DNA from: Cranoglanis bouderius
Lineage: Eukaryota > Chordata > Actinopteri > Siluriformes > Cranoglanididae
Direction of reading: 5' to 3'
Length of the DNA stretch: 64,000 bases
NCBI GenBank assembly: GCA_023630585.1
Contig: CM042551.1
Span: 20,676,001-20,740,000, forward strand
The notes beneath the pieces are model-generated. The model ran no database searches. It worked only from the letters and a program-made list of their open reading frames with translations, and was not told where the DNA came from. Below, piece by piece: positions 56,738-64,000 of this stretch. Numbering within the stretch: position 1 is the stretch's first letter; each line of letters begins with the position of its first letter. The position numbers and the translations under genes were made by a program.

Positions 56738-57252
56738 TCAATAATAATAAATAAATAAAAACTGTATTGTGTGTTTACTCGGGTTGCCTTTGTTTCATGT
56801 TGTGTTTCGTTTGAAGACCTAAAACTATTCAGTATGAGATGTACACAAAAAACAGAAGAAATCAGGATGGGAGCAAATACTTTTTCACAGCACTGTACCA
56901 TGTGACAATATTTCAACACATTCCTACGACATGCATTCTGATATACAGCTTTCAGAACAAACTGCCAGCAAAAGGGTTTTGTTGCATTTGTTTTTTTTTT
57001 TTTTTTAAAACTAAAGCATTAGAAATGAGTTTGGTTATACTCTGACTCTGAGCTGCTATAAAACTCATAATAAGGAGCAGTCACTTACTCACTTTATATT
57101 TAAACTGGAGCCAGTGTGTGACTGAGGGGTTATGAGAAGCTTCCCTAACTGTTCACTCTACTAGTTGCATGATGATCTGCGTTACAGTGCAGCCCCTCTG
57201 TTATCCTCATTGCTCTCACTGTTCTAATAAAGATGTGATGTGGAAAGTTCAC

Positions 57253-57297
<45 letters not shown>

Positions 57298-57575
57298 TAC
57301 TGCACTGAAAGCCTGCATCACACTCCGAGCACGAGGAGTCTGATTGAGCAAGAAAAGAAGTGAGTTTGAGGTGAAGCTGAGTGAACAGACGGATAATTCT
57401 GGTTGTATCTTTAGATCTGACGTCAGATCTGCTCAAGTCTAATACGCCCGGCTCGGATCAGGCGGCACACAGCGGCGAATACGTTCAGAAATCTTTTCCA
57501 CATGTAAAACTGTATGCAACTAAAATGCTCTGTGAGATTTACAGTAGTGTAGAAGACACTGATTTTCTTCAGACT

Positions 57576-57616
<41 letters not shown>

Positions 57617-58858
57617 TGATCACCAGTCACGTTTAAAATATGAGATGAGGAAGAAAAGCAATTTCTCCGAGACAGAAGTGTGTTATTTTGACTCGTGTCT
57701 ACACCAATAAAAGTGTTAATTATCAGTGTAACAGCACATTATGTGTGAATGAAGTGAAAACAAAATGGTTTGGCATGAAAGCAGAGAATAAAAGATATTT
57801 ATAGTACACCGAGACCCAGGTTTAACTGCCTCAGTCACGGTTCACCAGAAATCTCTCACACCAACACACACGTCCCTCTCCTGAAGGTTTTTTTTTTTCT
57901 AACTAACTGGATTTTCATAAATACCAAATTTCTTGTGTAAATGCGTGAACAATTAAATATATATATATATATATATCCATCCATCACTGAGGCCCAGGTT
58001 TCTTCCCCTTTTTGCAGTTGATGGTGAATTCACCACAGAAGCTATAGCTAATAGTAAGAAGCACTAATTATGAGCTCATTATTATACTGTAAGGTGACAG
58101 GGGCTTTAAATCACTTCTCTAGGTTTAGCAGTAGTGTAATAACACACACACAACACAGTACTAAATCCTCTCCTTTTAAGATAAGATAAGAGAGTGGATA
58201 AAAGCTACAACACTAAATATCCCTGTGTTCCACTGAGTAAAAAGAGCATAATTAATGATGATGAACAGATCACAGCGTGTGGCGGAGAGCCACGACTAGA
58301 GTGCTTCAGTGAATTGACTGTATTACGAAACTAATTAAGAACGAGTCACGATCAGCTCAGGCAGTTTGTGTTTGAGTGAGTGTTAAGTGTGACCTGCCGT
58401 GTGTTCACTATTAATTCATCATAAAGGAGAGAGTCACTTCGTCTGTACAAAATCCTACAGTTGAGGCTAAAAGTTTTCATGCGACTCAGCTAAAGGTATT
58501 CAGTCAGCTCCACTCGCAAATCAGCTCTACTGGGTCATTTTACAGCAGTCGGTTAGAGACAGAAGTTTATATCCAGCAACTGTCTCTCTACATTGTCAGG
58601 AAGACTCCAGAAATTGATGTAAAAGCTTTTAGAAGTTTCTGATTGGCCTGGGAGTGTACGTGTGGCTGTATTCAAGAGCCTACCTTTAGACACCGTGCCT
58701 TTTTTGCCCTTGAGACCATGGGACAATCCAAGCAACTCAGCCAAGACCTCAGAAAATAAAATCCACTTCCTGGCAACTGAAAGGACCATGAGCATCTGTA
58801 CAAACAGTTTTATTCAAATATAAAACTCTTTGGACCACACAGACATGAATTAATATAT

Positions 58859-58896
<38 letters not shown>

Positions 58897-60765
58897 GATA
58901 GCTAGAGTCTATATATACAGCTTTGATCAGTAATTGCAGGTGCAGTGGGTGTAGATAAGCAGGTACGGCTGTGTATCTCTAACAGTTAAGTAGTTTTGTA
59001 GTGGATCGGACTGGCTCGGCTGATGTAACGTCTCCTCAATAGCCAGCCATGTGTGTTTTTGTTTAACATCTCATTGGCTAAGTGTTTAGTCCATTGACTG
59101 TTAATCAGTGAAAATCAAATTTCAAATCTTACTGGTAAATAGATTTGGTGGATATGAATTTGGCTTTAAATCGTCTAAACCAGCTGTGTCAAACTCACAT
59201 TCTTACCCAGGCATTGAGCTGAATTTGTTCACTTTTTTTTTTTTTTTTAAACATATTATCCATTATATTGATTAACACCAATAACCTGGTGGCTGGGCGT
59301 GTCCAGTACATGTATATTTTTGTCAGTCTTAAAGCTGCAGACACTATGTTTTCCAACAGACATCTAAATCGTAAAATTAATTAATAATTAAACGTTATAG
59401 CCATTGTGATGGTTGTAATTACACCAGTAGTATATTCCTGACACTTTCATCAGTCACCCCAATCCTAGCCTGCTGTTGTTTTCTCTGTTTCAGTACTCTT
59501 GGCTGTAATAGTCTAGAGTAGTGAATCTGACCAAGCTGATCTGGTGTGAAATGCCTGCTACGGACCTTCATATCAGTGGAAATGGTGGAATGGTTTTGCT
59601 GTAGATTTGCTTACCGTCATCTCCAGATCTCACTGCGTGCTCTGTGTTATGGAAGCTGAAATCTCAAAATCCTGCTTTATACTTCTGCTTTAACGCATAT
59701 GGCTGTCCTTCTGTCAGGTTCTCCCATCTCTGTGGAGGACTTCAGAAGCTCTGTTAGAGCAGCCATTGGGCTCTTGGTCACCTCCCTGACCCGTTTAGCC
59801 CATTTACTGAGCCCTAGGAAAAGTCCTGGTGGTTACAGACTTCTTCCATTTCACTACGATGGAGCCCACTGTGCTCCTGAGAACATTCAAAGCTTTAGAA
59901 ATGGTTTCATACCCTTGTCCAGATCTGTCTGTCCATACAGTTTGAATGCAAGAGGTCTCCAGAGCGTTTCTTGGACTTTCTCACATGCACTGTGAATTGT
60001 GGGACCTTATTCACACAGGTGTGTGCCTTTCTAAATCATGTCCAACCACATTAATGTGCCACAGGTGGACACCAGTCAAGTTCTAGAGACATCGCAAGAT
60101 ACTCGAAGCAAACAGGATGCATCCGAGCTCGGTTTGTAGTGCTGTGGCCAAGGGTCTGAATACCTAGCTAAATGAGAGATTTCAGTTTTTGATTTTTATT
60201 ACATTTGCAAAACATTTCTAAAAACGTTTGTTTTTGCTTTGACAGTATGGTTTATTGTGTGTACATTAACACAAAAAGTACCATTTATTCATGTTGAGTT
60301 AAATCTATGACAGTAAAGTGTGCAGAAGCGAAGGGGTCTGAACACGTTCAAACTCACTGTATATAGTGATATTAATATCATACCATCATATCAGCCAGCT
60401 GTTGGCTGTAGGGCCTTTGGCATGTTGCTCTTACCTGCTCCTATCATAACTAAATTTCTCTTTGGCTTTGTAGAACGGCAACAGCTTCCATGTGTTTGAC
60501 CAGGGCAGGTTCTCCAAAGAAGTGCTTCCTAAATACTTCAAGCACAACAACATGGCCAGCTTTGTTCGACAGCTCAATATGTGTAAGTCTTATAAGCCCT
60601 GGTAACAAACATGTGCTTTTATTGGACATGTTTGTTTTTTTTTGTATGATCTCTAATGTGTAATGTCATGCAGAAACAAATCTAATACAGTAAGTATTTC
60701 CTATGAATCGGTGTCATGTGTTCTGCACAAAAATGAGTGTAGCCTCAAGTCTCAGGAGAATAATG

Positions 60766-60813
<48 letters not shown>

Positions 60814-61429
60814 AGAATCTGTTCTTTATTTAAATAATCATATTACTGTTTGTTTGCTCTTGGGTTCTGGCAGATGGTTTCCGTAAAGTGGTCCACATTG
60901 AGCAGGGTGGTTTGGTGAAGCCGGAGAAAGACGATACAGAGTTCCAGCATCCCTACTTTCTCCGTGGACAGGAGCACTTGCTGGAGAACATTAAGAGGAA
61001 AGTGACCACAGTAAGCCCTGGTTTCTTTTCCTTATCTCACAGCCTTTTACAGAACCGGTGTTTTCAAGTGAGTAATATTCAGATTTGTAATCATGATTTT
61101 GTGGGAGTGTGAGAAACCGTGCTTCTCAACATCTGTGTATTGAGTTCAGAGTCAGAGATGTGTCGTCTGTGATTTCCCATGCTTCTCTACTAAATACAGA
61201 ATGAGGCCAATAGTGAAGATTGTGTAGATTTTTAAAAATATATTTTGAAAAATGCAAATGATGAAAAGTTCAAAAATCCAGGGTGCATCCCCCTGCAGAG
61301 TAGGAGAAGAGTACCCAAGACTAGACGGTTCCTCAGCTTACGTTTCCTCCACATTTTGCTTGACAACACAGAGAAGTTGGTGTCTAAAATATCCAACATC
61401 AGATATATGAAACGGATTTGGATTTTACT

Positions 61430-61476
<47 letters not shown>

Positions 61477-62438
61477 AGAAACATGAATCGCTTATTTAAA
61501 AAATGTTACATAAAATATAAAGCAGCTCTGCTAAAGTGTTTAAACATATTTAAATCCTCAGTTATTTCTAAATCACCTTTCCATTTGATGGTGAATGATA
61601 TTATTCAGTGTAAGAGCACTCCTGCTCATGCGGTATTGCTTAAATATCACACAAGATTAATTCAGACATATATTTTGGGTCATTGTCCTGCTGGAAGAGG
61701 GGTGCAAGAACTTGATGATGAAATTTGGCAGCACCATTTTAGTATCAATTATGTTAGGTTTATGAAGCACGCTGTCTGTGCCACACACTACGTCACTTCA
61801 TTAAGACTGAAACACGTTTGATGGAAAATGGCAGGAAACGTTACCAAAGAGGAAACCGTACGAAATCCTATGGGAACAATTTACATTACACCCCGCTGCT
61901 GGCCTCGTGATATAACTTGTGTTTTAATTTGAGGAAGCCTGCCTGAAGTGTATGAGCTGCTAATCTGGTGTTGCAGACATCCACTTCTAGGATTTTACCG
62001 CCTTTCCATTTGCAGCTTCTGGACAACTAACCAGTTCAAAGTTTAAAAAAAATAAAAATAAAAAATTTAAGATCAAACCCTGACCAAAGGTTTTCCACTG
62101 TTCCTCTTCTTCTTCTTTTTTTCAACATCTGTCCATGGGTTCAGGACTGGGACAAAACCATATAACTCTCCAATGTACTACACACACACGCGCACACACA
62201 CACACGCACACACACACACGCACACACACACACACGCACACACACACACGCACACACACACACGCACACGCACAAGCACATCTCTCTGACAGTTTCATGG
62301 TGTTAATCCTCAGGTGTCCAATATTAAGCACGAGGACCTGAAGCTGAGCCCAGAGGACGTGAGCAAAGTTATCTCAGACGTGCAGCACATGAAGGGAAAG
62401 CAGGAGTTGATGGACACCAAAATCAGCACCCTGAAACA
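55220..62438 (+). CDS. hsf1: hsf1, heat shock factor 1 (first 4 exons; continues past window)
   Basis: HSF1 is the stress-activated trimeric transcription factor that binds nGAAn repeats in heat-shock genes. Exons 55220-55339, 60474-60582, 60874-61010 and 62314-62438 join in frame to give 163 residues plus two bases. Residues 15-120 form the HSF DNA-binding domain: VPAFLTKLWTLVDDPETDPL, ICWSP, FHVFDQGRFSKEVLPKYFKH, the recognition helix NMASFVRQLNMYGFRK (Arg72 equals human Arg71), and HPYFLRGQEHLLENIKRK. Residues 130-163 (including DVQHMKGKQELMD) begin the HR-A/B coiled coil used for trimerisation. Cys37 equals human Cys36, but the second DNA-binding-domain cysteine of mammals is Tyr104. Regulatory and activation domains lie outside. 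HSF2 or HSF4 are less likely given the sequence and the head-to-head bop1 neighbour. Confidence 0.96.
55776..55897. repeat. CTGT/CTCT minisatellite
   Basis: A repeating 16-base pattern CTGTCTGTCTGTCTCT, about seven units, ending in a short (CT)n. Confidence 0.92.
56040..56082. mobile_element. isolated Tc1 terminus
   Basis: GTGTCCACATACTTTTGGGC and GTATAGTATA match the end sequence of the Tc1 family seen at 44350-44815 and 62649-63005. Solo end or truncated copy. Confidence 0.45.
56255..56895 (+). mobile_element. internally deleted Tc1-like element
   Basis: A 641-base element with TA at each side. The left end CAGTGCTGTGAAAAAGTATT and the right end AATACTTTTTCACAGCACTG are perfect complements over 20 bases, with further similarity inside. 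A plus-strand transposase C-terminus survives at about 56470-56686 (TSQSPDLN just before an SSVAEL stretch, and ending GTTRGN and a stop). The N-terminal two thirds are deleted. Confidence 0.88.
57254..57297. repeat. (AC)n microsatellite
   Basis: About 21 AC units in hsf1 intron 1. Confidence 0.95.
57579..57612. repeat. (TG)n microsatellite
   Basis: About 16 TG units ending in GCGCGC. Confidence 0.95.
58458..58855 (+). mobile_element. 5' part of a Tc1 element of the Sleeping Beauty-like group
   Basis: Starts CAGTTGAGGCTAAAAGTTTT, like the CAGTTGAAGTC..AAGTTTACATAC ends of this group. A spacer with TTCTGATTGGCC leads to an ATG at 58718 reading MGQSKQLSQDLRK and then a stop. Sequence continuing in another frame (HLYKQF) shows further decay. 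The rest of the transposase is absent, and the copy stops near the (TA)n/(TG)n at 58855. Confidence 0.7.
58858..58892. repeat. (TG)n microsatellite
   Basis: About 16 TG units at the broken end of the Tc1 fragment. Confidence 0.9.
59700..60360 (-). mobile_element. 5' part of a decayed Tc1-like element
   Basis: Read on the minus strand, 59990-59700 encodes fragments of a Tc1 transposase N-terminal domain broken by stops. 60150-60360 carries the terminal region (GGGTCTGAATAC repeated as GGGGTCTGAACACG near the outer end, and TTTCAGTTTTTGATTTTTATT). The element is 3'-truncated and inactive. Confidence 0.65.
60474..60582 (+). CDS. hsf1: hsf1 exon 2
   Basis: Encodes residues 41-77, NGNSFHVFDQGRFSKEVLPK to FVRQLNM, containing most of the DNA recognition helix. 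It has a TTTGTAG acceptor and a GTAAGT donor; the last base begins the Tyr77 codon. Confidence 0.96.
60768..60811. repeat. (TG)n microsatellite upstream of hsf1 exon 3
   Basis: About 21 TG units ending 62 bases before the exon 3 acceptor. Confidence 0.95.
60874..61010 (+). CDS. hsf1: hsf1 exon 3
   Basis: Encodes residues 77-122, GFRKVVHIEQGGLVKPEKDD to ENIKRKVTT, the wing and C-terminal end of the DNA-binding domain. Lys81 corresponds to human Lys80. Residue 104 is Tyr in HPYFLRG. It has a CTGGCAG acceptor and a GTAAGC donor. Confidence 0.96.
61430..61476. repeat. (AC)n microsatellite
   Basis: AC units with one AA interruption. Confidence 0.9.
62180..62275. repeat. (AC)n with regular CG interruptions, before hsf1 exon 4
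   Basis: About 96 bases of alternating purine-pyrimidine with CACGCA interruptions every 10-16 bases. It ends 38 bases before the exon 4 start. Confidence 0.93.
62314..62438 (+). CDS. hsf1: hsf1 exon 4
   Basis: Encodes residues 123-163 plus two bases, VSNIKHEDLKLSPEDVSKVI and DVQHMKGKQELMD, the linker and start of HR-A/B. It has a CCTCAG acceptor and a GTAAGT donor. The next codon (CA-) would continue as His in the human-like KHE sequence. Confidence 0.95.
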
Positions 62439-62648
62439 GTAAGTGAAACACAGAGGTGCTTTCCAAGCCAATGTGGTTTCAATATGCTTTTATATCTTAA
62501 TTCATCTTAAACCCGGCCAGCGTCACAGGAGCATGAGTGTAGGAAGTAGTTGAACTGAGTGATGACTTGATAATAATTTCCTTTATAGAATATTTATTTT
62601 TCCTCAGAATTTTGTGTACGAGCTCTGAGAGGCATTCATACTCACCAT

Positions 62649-63005
62649 GTATATGGCCAAAGGTTTGTGGGCACCTCTGTATGTGTTTGTTGAACATCTT
62701 ATTCCAGATTTATTCCCCCTTTACTGGTATAATAAGCACCATTTTTCTGGGAAGGCTTTCCATTAGATTCTGAAGTGCGGCTGTGGGGATTTGTGTTCAT
62801 TCAGCTACAGGAGCATTAGTGAGGTTGAGGTCAGGCGCTGATGTTGTGTGAGGAGGCTCCAGTTCCAGTTCATCCCAAAGGTGTTCAGTGGGGTTGAGGT
62901 CAGGGCTCTGTGCAGGACACTCCAGTTCTTCCACCTTCTTCCAACCTTAACACATCTTGTCTTCATGGAGCTCGCTTTGTGCACATACTTTTGGCCATAA
63001 AGTGT
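62649..63005 (-). mobile_element. nonautonomous Tc1-derived element
   Basis: The ends TATATGGCCAAAGGTTTGTG and CATACTTTTGGCCATAAAGT are imperfect inverted repeats. The minus strand keeps VHKASSMKTRC and, frameshifted, the SPDLNP..HLW region of a Tc1 transposase. The N-terminal portion is deleted. It is the same family as 44350-44815. Confidence 0.75.
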
Positions 63006-63023
63006 ATGAAGCCTGCAAGAGTG

Positions 63024-63027
<4 letters not shown>

Positions 63028-63072
<45 letters not shown>

Positions 63073-63089
63073 ACTCTCACTCTCACTCT
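63028..63089. repeat. (CT)n microsatellite
   Basis: About 20 CT units, then CTCACT units. Confidence 0.95.
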
Positions 63090-63784
63090 GTGTGTGTTTA
63101 TGAACGAAGCAGTGAGACATCACATTAACACCACCTAAAGCCCAGTTATTTTAAGCTCCTGATTAGAAGCTCAGAATTTGTTGACCGCCATCATGGACTG
63201 AAATACACACAGGAGGTAGTGCCTTGGGCCTGGGCTGACCGGGTTTCTCATGCATTGCCATGTCTCTGTGTTTAATAGTGAGGTGACTCACTGTTCTGTT
63301 TATGTAACTACGTTTAGGGTTGTCATGATATCAGTAGCAACTTTAATATCGTGATGTTCGATACCACTGTACTATGGCAAAAAAATAAAATAAAATAAAA
63401 AGACTGAACGCTCATTATCTCTCTATTGCACTGATTAAAAATACAACTTAAAATTTCTGAAAAAAACACAACTTGAAGCTATTAATGAAATGAAAAATTT
63501 AATTCGATTATTAATTCGAATGCCAATAACGGAATAACTGTTGAGTCCACACAAACAGTTATTCAAGACAGAAACATATAGTATACTCCTCATCTTCACT
63601 CTCAGAAAAGGGTATTAAACTGTACACTATAATTGCTGCAGTTCGTCTGTGCATGTGAGAACACGGCACTCACACTCGGGTGTGGACCAGAACAACCGGT
63701 CTGATGCCATCTGAGCGAGGTGCTCTCGGTACTGTTCCAGACAAACTCTAGTGCAGTTCAGCGGCAGTGAGAAAGCGATTCATT

Positions 63785-63920
63785 TCATAGCATTCTGAGA
63801 TGCTTTTCTGCTCAGCTCAGTTGTAAAGAGTGGCTATTAGAGTTACTGTAGACTTCCTGTCAGCTTTCATCAACAAGCCTTTTCTGCTCACAGAACTGCC
63901 GCATACTGGATGTTTTTTGT
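63785..63920 (-). mobile_element. Tc1 fragment
   Basis: Phrases TAGCATTCTGAGATGCTTTT, GTAAAGAGTGGCTATTAGAG, CTTTCATCAACAAGCCTTTT and AGAACTGCCGCATACTGGAT match, in the opposite orientation, the family seen at 16500-17890. Only about 130 bases remain. Confidence 0.55.
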
Positions 63921-63924
63921 TTTT

Positions 63925-63930
<6 letters not shown>

Positions 63931-64000
<70 letters not shown>
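63931..64000. repeat. (TG)n microsatellite, runs off window
   Basis: At least 35 TG units to the last base. Confidence 0.95.

Larger units (their letters stand above)
55340..60473. other. hsf1 intron 1
   Basis: A 5.1-kb intron with a (CTGT)n-type minisatellite, three Tc1-derived elements (56255-56895, 58458-58855, 59700-60360), a Tc1 end at about 56040-56082, several (AC)n/(TG)n arrays and poly-T runs (56708-56734, 57000-57006). Other stretches show nothing identifiable. Confidence 0.7.
61011..62313. other. hsf1 intron 3
   Basis: Contains (AC)n at about 61430-61476 and the CG-interrupted (AC)n at 62180-62275. A 112-codon plus-strand open frame at 61483-61821 has no recognised domain and is not counted as a gene. 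Confidence 0.65.
62439..64000. other. hsf1 intron 4 (5' part)
   Basis: Holds a Tc1-derived nonautonomous element (62649-63005), a (CT)n array, a GATATC-type repeat near 63310-63390, a Tc1 fragment (63785-63920) and a (TG)n array that runs to the end of the window. No exon 5 is present. Confidence 0.7.

Noticed and set aside
61483..61821. 112-codon plus-strand frame in hsf1 intron 3 as a gene
   Set aside because: No domain recognised; a short phrase resembles transposon consensus (GGGTCATTGTCCTGCTGGAA), so it is more likely repeat-derived or chance.

Overview
This is a stretch of vertebrate nuclear DNA, almost certainly from a ray-finned fish. The coding exons are small and widely spaced with GT-AG introns, (AC)n microsatellites are extremely dense, and the interspersed repeats are dominated by Tc1/mariner transposons of the kinds typical of teleosts. 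A catfish-like otophysan is plausible, but the sequence alone does not prove it.

Three genes explain all the coding sequence I can support. (1) bop1 (ribosome biogenesis factor BOP1) runs on the minus strand from its start codon at 54508 to beyond the left edge. Thirteen exons are present and all join in frame. They encode about 660 of the roughly 745 residues expected, so the last WD40 repeats lie outside the window. (2) scx (scleraxis, the tendon/ligament bHLH factor) is a two-exon plus-strand gene (23829-24395 and 27881-27919) lying wholly inside the 26-kb third intron of bop1, in the opposite orientation. (3) hsf1 (heat shock factor 1) starts at 55220 on the plus strand, head-to-head with bop1. 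Four exons encode the whole DNA-binding domain and the start of the trimerisation coiled coil. The gene continues past the right edge. The BOP1-SCX-HSF1 arrangement is also known from mammals, so this is an ancient conserved block.

Layout: 1-10909 is the compact 3' part of bop1 (exons 13 to 4). 10910-37100 is bop1 intron 3 with scx in the middle and mostly unique-looking AT-rich sequence with microsatellites and one old Tc1 relic. 37260-53785 is bop1 intron 2, a transposon-rich region with several Tc1-like elements (one inserted inside another), a tandem pair of tRNA-derived SINEs, LINE relics and long simple repeats. 54011-55219 holds bop1 exon 1 and the 0.7-kb shared bop1/hsf1 promoter. 55340-64000 is hsf1 exons with repeat-filled introns.

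I found no prokaryote-like system, CRISPR array, viral gene or clearly new gene. The observations most worth following are: a (UG)n tract in the place of the polypyrimidine tract at a bop1 3' splice site; a GC-AG intron; a perfect CRE and an HSE-like palindrome in the shared promoter; a tyrosine in HSF1 where mammals have a redox-active cysteine; and a nested Tc1 pair whose history can be read from the interrupted reading frame.
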